This document shows, piece after piece, positions 35,541 through 46,131 of a DNA stretch of 64,000 nt. This DNA is from Adiantum capillus-veneris (taxonomy: Eukaryota; Streptophyta; Polypodiopsida; Polypodiales; Pteridaceae). The stretch covers positions 72,543,872 through 72,607,871 of the forward strand of contig CM043953.1 of assembly GCA_014529385.2 (NCBI GenBank), given 5' to 3'. The notes beneath the pieces are model-generated. The model saw only the letters and a list, made by a program, of their open reading frames with translations, was not told where the DNA came from and searched no databases. Both the position numbers and the translations under genes were made by a program. Positions within the stretch are counted from its first letter, which is position 1. The number at the start of each line of letters is the position of its first letter.

Positions 35541-36292
35541 TTACAAGCGCCCCTGCAGGGTCTGAACAATGGTATTGTTCAGAGGATTGCTAATGTGCGC
35601 AAACAAGTTATCAAGTGGGCCCTTTCCTGTTAAGTTGTGCTGCACCAAGAATCCCAAGAAGGCCAACATGCATGGCAAGGCGGCCATTGGCAATCTCTTT
35701 CTCCTTGTACTCAAAAAGTTTAATAGATTGAAAATTCCACCGGGGTATCCAACCTCACCGGGTGGAAGAGTGAGTTGAGGGTTGAAGGGATCTGCATTCG
35801 CACTTCCTGGGAACTTGTTATCCTGCCATCTTCTAACTTCCACATGGTGGGAAAGAATTATCTCAATCACAAACAGGCTAGAGGCAGGTGCGAAGTATGT
35901 CGCTTTACCAGCATCAATACCATGCTGGCACATTAAGGATGCCAATTTTGGTGAGTAAGTCTGGGATGAGGATACCAGCAACCCCAACCATGGCTCATCC
36001 GCCATTTTGGAGCTCAGCCTGGACGAACCACCTGAGGTTCGAGAGATCTTCACCAAGACCAAGAGGGTCAAGGCCATTGTCACCAGGCAAACTAGGCAGG
36101 CGAGGCGAGGCCCGGAAGCCACTCTCCTTTCTTGGCCTCGACCTTGAGAGACCTGCATGAAGGGGCGAAAAGGCTTCCACAACCGGCAGAGCACAAGAGG
36201 CGGGAAGAGCTAGAACCGGCCAGGAAGGAAGACTTGCAGAGAGAAGAGGGGCTAGAAACACCCAGGGTTGCCTGCATGGCTGCCATATCCAC
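35541..36292 (-). pseudogene. Lhca4: Photosystem I antenna protein Lhca4-type, intronless pseudogene
   Basis: It starts at ATG 36292 with a Ser/Ala-rich chloroplast transit peptide, then [93 protein letters not shown] and [11 protein letters not shown]. It ends [13 protein letters not shown]...[10 protein letters not shown]. This order and wording fit Lhca4, which binds chlorophyll at the edge of photosystem I. Breaks: a deletion with frame change after LASPA; helix-1 NGRWAM changed so that Arg is Gly and Trp is a stop; +1 near 35905; a small deletion before [14 protein letters not shown]; and a 4-bp CATG duplication at 35667-35674. No introns interrupt it, which suggests a processed copy, though no poly(A) tail is visible. 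Confidence 0.85.
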
Positions 36293-37096
36293 GACCTGTC
36301 GCGAGCCGCCCTACGAGTATGAGCAGCTGCCCAAACAAAGACAACCTCAAGCTAATGCTACCTCCGAAGCAGTCGTGACGTAGAAGAAGCAACGGCTCTG
36401 ACTGCGAAATCCAATCTCCCTCTATTTCTTCAGCTAGGCCCCTCTCTCTCTCTCTCTCTCTAGTCGGGCGTGTACGTGTGAGCCTGCAATCTGAAAATGA
36501 GCCTTTCAAAACCCCAGCTCTCTATGTTTGACGACGTGGTACAAAGGTCGAAATCTATCCTCAGCCCCTTCCACAAGAAGATTTAGAAATTTCCTCATGT
36601 AGGAGAACATATATAGAGTGTTTTTTATACAATGCATAACATCATGAGCTTTTGCTCGAGAGGCACCGCATACCTACCTAGGTACGATTGGGGTCAGGAT
36701 GTTGAGGTAAGTCACAATGTGGGAATTATTGTGAGAATTTATCCAAAACTTCTTGTGTTCATTGCGGTTGTGAGCAATCTGAACAAACAGTAAAGAAGGA
36801 AAGGGTTACAGAACAGGCTTGCATGCACCTATGTTTGTGTCTGTGCAGGAGTGGAGCCTCATCATCACATGTAGAGGTTCTACCACTACATTGGGAGCTT
36901 CTACTTACTACTTAATGGGCTGCAGGTCCAAGGCGCAATGTCCGAGATGTGGTCTCTGCAGAAAGAGAGTGGGAGATGCAGTGCTCTGCAGCTTTTATAC
37001 TTAAGAGGCCACACAGTGCATAAGCCATGCATGGCCCCATTGCAGTCGTTGATGTATCTGCCCGTCACCATGCAGCCAAGTAGCTTAAACCCAGAC
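36293..37096. other. Flank of Lhca4 copy, no gene
   Basis: A short CT tract lies at about 36449-36471, in the position of a 5' leader. Nothing else supported. Confidence 0.4.
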
Positions 37097-37150
37097 ACGC
37101 ACACACACACACACACACACACAGAGAAAGAGAGAGAGAGAGAGAGAGAC
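37097..37150. repeat. (AC)n then (GA)n microsatellite
   Basis: About 26 bp AC followed by about 26 bp GA. Confidence 0.95.
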
Positions 37151-37309
37151 TATTCTATTGCTTAATATCGACGTACCTTATTGGATGCTTGATAAAGCTG
37201 CTTTCCTCTCAGGCCAAACGCAGAACAACAAATCTGGAAGGTGCACGTACCTGAAATCCAGCAGTGTTGCAGTCGAGCTTCGACTGTTGTGCGTCCTTGG
37301 AAGCCTCTG

Positions 37310-37368
<59 letters not shown>
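37310..37368. repeat. (CT)n microsatellite
   Basis: About 58 bp of pure CT. Confidence 0.95.
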
Positions 37369-37370
<2 letters not shown>

Positions 37371-37511
37371 ACAACTCAAAATAGAGCACGTTCAACTCAC
37401 ACGCCATTTTTTTTTGGGGCAGCTACTATTGAATTTTCATGCAACTTTGGAACTTGAGCTCTTAGACCTACATCACACACGGACACGGACACAAACTTGA
37501 GCCACTTTTTT

Positions 37512-37518
<7 letters not shown>

Positions 37519-37560
<42 letters not shown>
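37519..37560. repeat. (GA)n microsatellite
   Basis: 42 bp of pure GA. Confidence 0.95.
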
Positions 37561-37564
<4 letters not shown>

Positions 37565-37719
37565 TATTTTTTTTCTGCCTTCACCATGCAATGAGGGTAC
37601 TGTCGAGGGTAAGCGCGTTAAAAATCGGACCCAAACTACATAGGGCACTGGTTAAATATCGGCCTGCTAGGCCGCGTGTAGGTGGGCGTGACTGGCCCAG
37701 CCGGTCATGTCGCTTTTTT

Positions 37720-37735
37720 GGGGGGGGGGGGGGGG
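37720..37735. repeat. Poly-G run
   Basis: 16 G residues, about 60 bp upstream of the SINE-like head. Confidence 0.95.
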
Positions 37736-37789
37736 TAGCAGACATTTTAAACATATGTACAGCATGCGCCACGGCCTGTGCAGATGCAC

Positions 37790-37880
37790 GCACGTAGTGC
37801 AGTGGTTAGGGAAGTGCTTCTAGGACGCGAGGTCGGGGGTTCAAGACTGCGTGTGAGCTCCATGTGTTGACTTTTTGGTC
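37790..37880 (+). mobile_element. Candidate tRNA-derived SINE head
   Basis: TAGTGCAGTGGTTAG resembles a pol III A box and GGTTCAAGACT resembles a B box (consensus GGTTCGANTCC). They are spaced about 35 bp apart, as in tRNA-derived SINEs. The tail and target duplication were not resolved. Confidence 0.45.
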
Positions 37881-38976
37881 AACGGTCACTTAACGGCTAC
37901 ATTCGACCGACAACGGGCATGCCTTGCTTTGCCACGACTCCTAGCATGCCGAAATATAACCAAAACCAACTACATCGTGTCATGCGCTCTATAGCCCCGC
38001 CATACAATCTCATGCACATGTAAAACCCTAGCTGGGTTCACTTCACACTCAAACGAACACTAATGCCCATATCACACTATCACACTAGGGTGCTCGTCCC
38101 CTGTTACAGTGTCCCGTAGCCAAGAGCTACCACCATTTGAAGCCTATCAAAATGCTTTCCGCATTTTACTTTTTGAAGTTGGCCAGGTCATGAAAAGATC
38201 GTCGGGCTTGCTGGGTCGCCCCTCCAAGCAACAAACTACTACCTCGTCAAATTATCACACGCCATCTCAACACAGTCATGGTATGCCTGCCCCAGCGTGA
38301 CGGGGGCTAAGACTAAAGTCAATAATTTAAAAATACCTCTATCTCGCCAATAGACTTTGAAAGTTATCTCTAACATTGAAATTTCAAATTTGGCTCTAAA
38401 ATTTAAATTTGCAGGTGGGAATTTGGAAAAGAGAGCAACTCTCATCGAGGAGAATGGTACTTAGACGTGAAGCAAAAATTCCATCTTTGCATTTGTGTGT
38501 AACAATAAATGTGAGCCTTGAGGAACCTAGCATAGGGAATGTTTAGAGCAATCCACGATAACAGGGATGAAGCCCTAGTCTAGTCCAATGAAGATGTGAT
38601 GCATCAGCGGTTTTTTGGCCACTACACTAACACCATTATCTTCATATTGCCGAAAAGACTGGCTCAACATCGGAGCTCCTCACTGGCTCCTTTACCTTAC
38701 TTGTGCCTTATTTCTAAAAGCGGTCATGCAGATTGCCACGTCACTTGCAAAAAAATTAACATTTCACAAAGGCCTCCCCGTGGTGGTAGGCCAAAAATGT
38801 TGGAAACGCCATCGATGAGGGCGCACATCATGGAACAAAGCAGAGGGCAACATGCCATATTTTCCTTAAAAAAAGCAACAACTGCTTTGAGCCCACACAA
38901 GATGGAGGGAAACTTATTTGTTGTTTCAATAGGAACCATGCCACATAAGAAAGACCAAACTCGGGCAAATCCTTAG
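37881..38976. other. Intergenic, no supported gene
   Basis: Possible SINE body, then unique-looking sequence. The open frames lack domains. Confidence 0.35.
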
Positions 38977-39009
38977 CCCCCCCCCCCCCCCCCCCACCAC
39001 CACCACCAC
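38977..39009. repeat. Poly-C then (CCA)n
   Basis: About 19 C followed by five ACC/CCA triplets. Confidence 0.95.
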
Positions 39010-39420
39010 AAACGGCAGCCAACTAGATCGCTTCACAAGTTCCTCGTTCATCAGTGATTCATTGTCGTCAGCACCCATTAGTAGTGACATATTGTTGAAA
39101 GAAGTATGTTGTTCCGCCTTTTGCTACTACAAAGCCCAAAAATGCATGAACTACATGACAATACTCCATATTGGACATAGATTCAAGCATACCCATGTGC
39201 CTCTCCATACCTAGCTACCCACGTTTAAAGAAAACAATTATGGGCATGACCAATACATATATATCAATGTCGTTGACATTACAAGTGAACATGCTCGTTA
39301 TCAACACCTTAAGTACACATGAAGACGGTGATGCACTAATAATTAGGGAAACTCACACTCATGACCATCAGGTATGTGTGTTCTACAACCACGTGGTCTA
39401 TATATGAAGAAGAAAATATA

Positions 39421-40090
39421 GTTTGACGGAGCAGTGATAGGCCTTCTCTTGATTGCTTTCATAAATGAGCTGAATTAGATTGCAATACATATCCTTTCCT
39501 TTATGCTTGATGTTACTGCGGCACAAAGTGCTCAAGAGGTACACATGCTGCTGTATGCTGATGCCATAATGGTGAACATGTAACCATTAGCTTCATCATG
39601 CATATTATTGACTACACACTACGGCATCCCTACTACATCATCAATACCCATAGAGGGTGTAGAAACATTGAAATAAAACTTACTACAATGTGCAACATGG
39701 TTATGGCAAGGAAACCCTGGGTGGTTTGAACTGAAGGTGAAAGGATGACCTTTTTCCATATCCAATCAGTTATGCTTGCATCTTGAAGACATGTGGCCTT
39801 ATGCAAGACCTTCACAAGATGACAGAATTCGCAATGAGGGATACGGTCTTAATCATAGGAGAGATACATTTTCTTAGTCCTTATCACAAATCAACAAACT
39901 TGGCATTGGCCCAGCACTGGGTGTTTAGTTAAGGATTGTGCATGCCATCAAATATTTCTTCATATGTATAGTAGGTAAAGCAATGCAGCTCTATTAGATG
40001 GGTGAGCAGAAACAAATATATTCATACTTCTTGATGTTTTGGATTTTAAAAACGCCTTCAATAAATTTACATCTATTGATTATTTATGTT
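39421..40090 (+). pseudogene. Scrambled LINE reverse transcriptase fragments
   Basis: GAVIGLLLIAFINEL with LLYADAIMVN about 90 bp on resembles the RT motifs around the YADD box. At about 40035 LLDVLDFKNAFNKF resembles RT motif A. In an intact RT motif A comes first, so these are two pieces or a rearranged element. Weak evidence. Confidence 0.35.
39768..39850 (+). pseudogene. PPR gene scrap
   Basis: YACILKTCGLMQDLHK matches the PPR stretch VCILKACGSTQDAD near 63730. The rest is unreadable. Confidence 0.4.
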
Positions 40091-40233
40091 CCTAATGTAA
40101 AATAAATTATGTAAGACTTTAGCAAATTCAATACCCTTCCATTGAACGCACGTACTATCTTACATATTCCATAGTGGACACCCCGGGTTGGGAAGCCATG
40201 ATTTTGAAACACAAAAACTTCCTCTCATTTTTT

Positions 40234-40239
<6 letters not shown>

Positions 40240-40281
<42 letters not shown>
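40240..40281. repeat. (CT)n microsatellite
   Basis: About 42 bp of pure CT. Confidence 0.95.
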
Positions 40282-40284
<3 letters not shown>

Positions 40285-40744
40285 CTTCTCCTCAAATAAA
40301 TATGATACGTACCCCCTCCCTTATTTTTAAGCTTGGGAGATAAATTAATGGGGGCCTACCCCTAACTTATATGCTTATGTAACTTGTAAAAAAACCCCCC
40401 TCCCCTGCACTTACGTGGTGCGGTAAGTTTTCCATGGTGAATCCCCCGGGCCAGTTGCATATGCATGCTTTGGTATTCCCTTTGAACTGCAACCCTTTGA
40501 TTAGAAAACTCCCAAAGATTGAACCACCATCGAGTCCCTTGATGCCTTGATACTCCTTCATACCCTTCTCGATACTCACAAATTGCCCAAAAGAAAAACC
40601 CCAAAAGAAACAACATCCAAAAATGTCCAAAATTTGGCGTTTATAGAGCCACATTGGCTATTTTTAGTAAGCAAACAAGCACCAAACATTTGTCCCCTTA
40701 ATTTGAATATTTTACATGTAAACTACCTCGTGTAGGTCTCATAT

Positions 40745-40747
<3 letters not shown>

Positions 40748-40818
<71 letters not shown>
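40748..40818. repeat. (CT)n microsatellite
   Basis: About 70 bp of pure CT at the left edge of duplication copy 1. Confidence 0.95.
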
Positions 40819-40820
<2 letters not shown>

Positions 40821-41819
40821 ACAGCAACAAAATCGGCAACAACGCCCATCAACAGACGCCTCGTAGCACCAATAAACATCGAGCGCCGCCATTGGTAGCA
40901 CCAAGCACATGGCCACCATCGCCAGGAGCTCACGGCTCTCTCTCTCCCAACTCGATGCTCAATAGGGGTGCTACTCAAAGCCCACCTACTCAAAGCCCAA
41001 ATATCCCATGTCCTCTTATCCTTGCATGGCATATAGGATAAAGAAAATGACATGTGGCATTCCCTAGTTCTACGTGCCTCCCCAAGCTCCAACATTTTTT
41101 AAAAAAATCCATGGAAACCGTTTTTTTCCCACTACTTCCTTGCCCTACTGTTTTTTGCCTGGTGCTCCAGTTCTTGAACCGTCAAGTCCTCCTAAAAACC
41201 CACATCACTGACCTTGAACCCCACCATCTCGGCCACATTTTGACTTCTCCAAGCCACAAACGGTCGGTCCAGAAATTGCAAAAAAATCATCTGGCATTGC
41301 ATCGTTGTAGATTGGCACCGGAGTCATCTTGCAATAGCTTCCCGACCCGGACTCCGTTCGAGAGGTTGTCACTTCTTGCTAGCTTCACACATCACCCACC
41401 ATCCATGAAAACCTTGTCAAGCTTCAAAAACCTTCAGATGGCACAACTTCCAAAGCAGCCAACTTGGCACATACTCGCCCCCCGACAAATTTTTAATAGG
41501 CCATATCTTGCATTCTAGAGCTCTGATTGACAGTCTGAAAGACTGGCATGCTCCACAACACAAAAACTTCATGTTTATCTATTAGAGCTAGCTCTAACCA
41601 TCTGTCATTACCTGCCTTATCCCTCTAGGATCTTCAATGCACTCCAGCTTCAAACTTCAATAGCTTTCTGATCAGGACTCCGTTTGGTGAGCCATCTGGA
41701 CCAACTTGTCATTCATTTCAAGCACTATATCCTCATCTTGGTCCATAGACACCAAAATTTGTTCCTTGGACCCAAAACCCATAATAAGCATACTTTCCAA
41801 TCATTCTAATGTCATCACT
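40819..41819. repeat. Direct duplication of about 1 kb, copy 1
   Basis: From ACAGCAACAAAATCGGCAAC to CATTCTAATGTCATCACTC. It parallels 42786-43798 along its length (for example CAACTCGATGCTCAATAGGG and CCCCACCATCTCGGCCACAT in both), with many substitutions and small gaps. Together the copies bracket a gag-like relic. Confidence 0.8.
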
Positions 41820-42515
41820 CTACCATATTGGGAGCTTTGTATCACAAAATCTTGATAAAAAGGAGTCTCCTCCCCCTCTAAATCATCACCTTGCGAATCT
41901 TCAAGCACATTCTCTTGCTCATTCAAGCCTACAAAATCTAGTGTATCCAAACCCTATAAATCTAGTTTACCCAAGTCCCGTAGATGCTTATGTACATCCA
42001 CACCCTATGAACCCTCATGTGTGTACAAACCCTGTGAACCCCCATGTGTGTATAGACCCTGTGAATCCTCATACCTTTCTCGACCCTTTAAGCCTTTAGC
42101 TTCAACCATTAGCATGAGATCTGCAATTCCAAGCTTTGCATAGAATGCTCAAACAACTTCTTCATCATCCTTATCCTGTAATAGCATGTCATCCTCAAGA
42201 AAGCACTCATCGATAAAAGTTTTAAGCTTAGCCCGAATTTGATTGCAAACCTCCACATAAGAAGGCACATTACCACAATCCTCATCATCTTCATACATGC
42301 TTGGATCCCATCATTCACGAATGACAACATATTTAAACTTGCTCCAACTATGCAGATTTTGTTATTGAAGCTCCTAGACTCGCTCAATGAAATCTGGGAT
42401 CACAAACCTGTCAAACTTTAGAATCCATTTCTCTTTCAACACCCCATGCAACTCCAGCTCCTCTTCATAGCATTCCAAGTAATCTGCTAGATCATAGCCA
42501 TAGAAAATTCTTCTT
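41820..42515 (-). pseudogene. Retrotransposon gag-like relic
   Basis: Read leftwards: DYLECYEEELELHGVLKEKW, ILKFDRFVIPDFIERV, then in shifted phase WDPSMYEDDEDCGNVPSY, VCNQIRAKLKTFIDECFLED, FYAKLGIADLML, and an acidic tail with GLYTHGGSQGLYTHEGS repeats. The first two blocks resemble a gag capsid region. A degenerate 24-30 bp minisatellite at 41938-42090 codes the GLYTHGGSQ-type repeats. Several stops are present. Confidence 0.5.
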
Positions 42516-42537
42516 CTTCGTCTTCTTCTTCTTCTTC

Positions 42538-42621
<84 letters not shown>
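42506..42621. repeat. (TTC)n then (TG)n microsatellite
   Basis: About 35 bp TTC-rich followed by about 80 bp of pure TG. Confidence 0.95.
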
Positions 42622-42623
<2 letters not shown>

Positions 42624-42669
42624 CCGCGCCTTGTACACCCCTGCGGGAATCCCCCTCCCCCCGGCACTA

Positions 42670-42702
42670 ACGCTAGTGCTAGTGCTAGTGCTAGTGCTAG
42701 TG
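42670..42702. repeat. (GCTAGT)5 hexamer repeat
   Basis: Five perfect hexamers GCTAGT. Confidence 0.95.
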
Positions 42703-42785
42703 GAGGCTCCCCCCATCTTCAATAAAAGTATTGTCGGGCGTGGGAACAAATCCTACAGTTGGCTATGCCATGTCATTCACTGCCT

Positions 42786-43798
42786 TAGAACAGCGTCGAA
42801 TCGACAACCACAATACCAAGAATGACGCCCACCAACGGACATCCCGCAGTGCCAATAGATGCTGAGGGCCGCCACTAGCAGCACTAAGCACATGGCCACC
42901 ATCACCAGAAACTCACGGCTCTCTCTTTGTCTCTCTCAACTCGATGCTCAATAGGGGCGCTAATTGAAGCCCAAATACCCTATGCCCTTTTCTCCTTGCA
43001 TGGCATATGGGATAAAGCGAGTGACATGTGGCATTCCCTGGTTCACTGTGCCTCCCCAAGCTCCAAAATCTTCTGATAAAAATGGAAACCCATTTTTTTC
43101 CACTACTTCCTTGCCCTACTATTCTCTGCATGGTGCTCTAGTTCTCAAGCTGTCAAATTCTCCTGAAAACCCACCTTGTCAGCCTCAAACCCCACCATCT
43201 CGGCCACATTTTTACTTCTCCAAGCTTGTAAATCATCGGGGCTAAAAATTGCAGAAAATCATCTGGCTTTGAACTACCGCAGATTGGCACCGACTTCATC
43301 TTGCAATATCTTCCTGACCTGGACTCCATAAGACTAGTTGTCACTTCCTACTAGCTTCACACATGACCCACCATCCCTAAAAACCTCGTCAAGCTTCAAA
43401 AAATTTCGGATGGCACAACTTCCAAAGCAACCAACTTGGCACACACTCGGCCCCGACAAACTTGCAATTGGCCATGTCTTGCATTCCAGAGCTCTAGCCT
43501 CTGATTGACAGTTTGAAAAGATCGGCATGCTCCACAACATGAACACTTCATGTCTATCTACTGGAACCATCTCTGACCATCTGTCATCACCTGCCCTATC
43601 CGTATAGGATCTGTAATGCACTCAAGATTCAAACTTCAATAGCTTTCTCACCGAGGCTCCGTTTGATAAGCCGTCTGGATCAGCTTGTAAATCGTCTCAA
43701 GCACTACATCCTCATCTTGGTTCATAGACACCAAAAATTTTTCTTGGCTCCAAAAACCTTAATAAGCATACATTCCAGTCATTCTGATGTCATAACAG
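42786..43798. repeat. Direct duplication of about 1 kb, copy 2
   Basis: Partner of 40819-41819. It ends CATTCTGATGTCATAACAG against CATTCTAATGTCATCACTC. The pair could be diverged LTRs of a short element whose interior is the gag-like relic, or a plain segmental duplication. Confidence 0.8.
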
Positions 43799-44899
43799 AA
43801 TTTCGCTTAAATCATAAGTTTGGCAAAACCTTGAAAATACATGGAGATCCTCGTCTTTCATTTTGTGTCCGCAAAGCGGCACGATAACATGCTCAGAATG
43901 GTAGGCACCTGTATGATGCTGCACAATATGTACATCATTCATGGAGAGACCTTTGATAGTGCAGGGGTGCGTTAGGCACAAATGAAGCTGGAAAGAGTTC
44001 AGCTAGAAGTTGTCGCTATAAGAGATAGGGACTTGCAAAATAGCACACAAAATGGTATGCATGAAATAAGAGCCACCACCCTTTTAGATGTAGTGTAGAT
44101 GAAAACTCAAGCACGACGGGATAACCCTCTCAAAGGAGCAAGTGTACGTGATGGTAAGAGTCAACAAGGCAATCTAGCAAAGGTGTTGTTCAAAGAGCAA
44201 CGGGCTACATCACTACTTGTTGCTTTCTGGGTTTCGATTCAAAAGATGAAAGCTATGGCAGCAGTAGTAACGATGACTCTGAATAGTAAGTAACCACTTA
44301 TTTGGATTCTGCTGATAATTTATCTCATCTTGTCCTCTTTGCATGTTGAGTCCACTGTTTGTCCTTTTATTTCAGCTTGTCGTCTATTACATGTGCTGAA
44401 CCAAATTGTCTTGTTTACTCTTCTCTTGTCGCAAGTTTTGGCTTTTGAAAAGGTTATCTCATTCCAATTTGATGTGACTTTACTTGTTAGAGGTGATGGT
44501 CATCCAAAAGGTGGAAAGAAAAATAATGTGGTGCAATGAAATCGTGTAGCTGAGGACATATTGTTTTTGCCAATAGATCTTAACTTTAATGCTTTGATGT
44601 GCTGATAGGATCGATGTAATGGAATTTCAACTTGTTTGGTTCATTCATTTGTTTACCTTGATTATCTAAGAGCGATTTTGGAAAACCTGAAAGGAGAGGC
44701 AGTCCAGCTGGTTGGTTTTCATTGGACAGAGAAGTTGAAAAAGGTATGGAAGCTTTGAAACTAACTTTTTGAAAACAAAGTGGGTACGTAGGGGCTTGAA
44801 GTCGTCACATGTCGACTGCGCAGACATTGCTTATATTTATATCCTCTCTCACATAGTGTTTTGCTATTTCTTTCTTCACAAGAGCTCGACTGCTGGAAG

Positions 44900-44942
<43 letters not shown>

Positions 44943-45645
44943 ACCTGCTGCAGTCGAGCTTTTTTCACGCCCTTTACCTTACTACTCAGCAGTTATACAT
45001 GCCCATTGATCACAGATGCGCGCAATCAAGCTGGCAATGTTGGACATAGCCATGCAGACGTGCAACCTACAATTCCGTTGTTGAATCGTACCCCCACCAT
45101 CTTCATGAAGCTTCGGCCGAAGCTTCGGCCTAAGCTTGTAATTACTTCGTACTGCACGAGAAGCTATATTGGGGTGTTACTCAACGAGTAGGAGGTGGTG
45201 CGATGGCAGAGGAGATGGGTTTTGTAGTGTAGGTGCTGGTTTCGACTAGAAATATGAGCATGGCGGAGTTATACGGGGGCAGTGAGTGCTGTGACTTCAT
45301 ATGATGGGAGTGCATGGGGCGGGGCTGACGCACGTGGTGTTCATGAATGAGGGAGCTACGTTGAATTGATACAGGTGGTACCGCTGGGTACAGTGTGGGC
45401 GTCGGAGGAGATTTTTGACAAGCCTGTATGGAGGCTGGGGTTGATGCAGGTGGTGCCGCTGGGTACAAAGTGGGCGTCCGAGGAGATTTTCGGCAAGCCT
45501 GCACGAGGGCTGGGGCTGAGGTACGTGGAGTACAAGGCTAGGGCTGAACTCGTTGTGGGTACTCTACCCCAGCGACCATCATGCCTGTGCTAAGAGACCC
45601 ACAGTCCATCACTAGCATGAGCACGCCACTTTGCTCTGCAAATTC
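43799..45645. other. Intergenic with microsatellite and a small tandem repeat
   Basis: (GA)n at 44902-44940; an inverted GAAGCTTCGGCC repeat near 45108-45132; and a two-copy 75-bp tandem at about 45371-45520 (CAGGTGGTACCGCTGGGTAC, then CAGGTGGTGCCGCTGGGTAC). No gene supported. The last three bases, TTC, are the CACTA target duplication. Confidence 0.5.
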
Positions 45646-45667
45646 CACTACAAGAGGCTATTCATAT

Positions 45668-45777
45668 TAGCGACGCTCAAAAAAAAAATTCCCGGCGTCG
45701 CTATGAGTGTCGCTCATAGGCGTCGCTATGAGCGTCGCAAATTTCTTTGTAAATTTGCGACGCTCATAGCGACGCCG
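45668..45777. promoter_or_regulatory. Left subterminal repeat array of outer CACTA
   Basis: Repeated AGCGACGC/GCGTCGCT words in both orientations next to the TIR. In CACTA elements such words bind the TnpA protein. It is followed by a 13-bp-arm hairpin (45808-45836, AAAAACTCAGATC and its complement), also present in the inner copy at 47836-47864. Confidence 0.75.
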
Positions 45778-45864
45778 GCTGGGCTAAAAAAATAACCGAG
45801 CGCGCCCAAAAACTCAGATCTCAGATCTGAGTTTTTCGGCGCCCTCAAGCAAGGAGCAGGTAAC

Positions 45865-45865
45865 G

Positions 45866-45919
<54 letters not shown>

Positions 45920-46091
45920 CTTCTCCACACACACACACACACGAGGAGAGGAAGGAGAGCCAGGTATGCTCCTTCCCTCTCCTCATTCTCATGTTCCCTT
46001 CCCCTCTTTCTCTCTCCCACTCTCTCTCTCTCACACACACACATACACACACACATAGTGTTTTTGAGAGAGAGAGAGAGAGAGAGAGAGA
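45865..46091. repeat. (CT)n, (AC)n and (GA)n tracts of outer CACTA
   Basis: CT at 45865-45914, AC at 45928-45942, more CT/AC near 46020-46050, GA at 46064-46091. The LINE sits at the end of the last GA tract. Confidence 0.9.
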
Positions 46092-46131
46092 TAGATAGAT
46101 TTTATTATCGTCCTCGGAGGTCAAATATGAC

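Noticed and set aside
35541-36292. Working Lhca4 gene with introns at the frame changes
   Set aside because: Frame changes are at tiny indels (for example CATG duplication) without GT...AG borders, and helix 1 has a stop.
37790-37880. Functional tRNA gene
   Set aside because: No cloverleaf could be formed by eye and the B box is degenerate; a SINE head is more likely.
38596-38976. 126-codon + strand frame
   Set aside because: No domain, unusual composition, ends in the poly-C tract; likely chance.
42374-42825. Frames of Thr-His or Cys-Val repeats
   Set aside because: Produced by the TG repeat at 42541-42621. Only the gag-like part left of 42515 on the minus strand was kept.
44099-44540. 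Two short + strand frames
   Set aside because: Some gene-like words, but no recognisable family and no neighbours to support an exon model.
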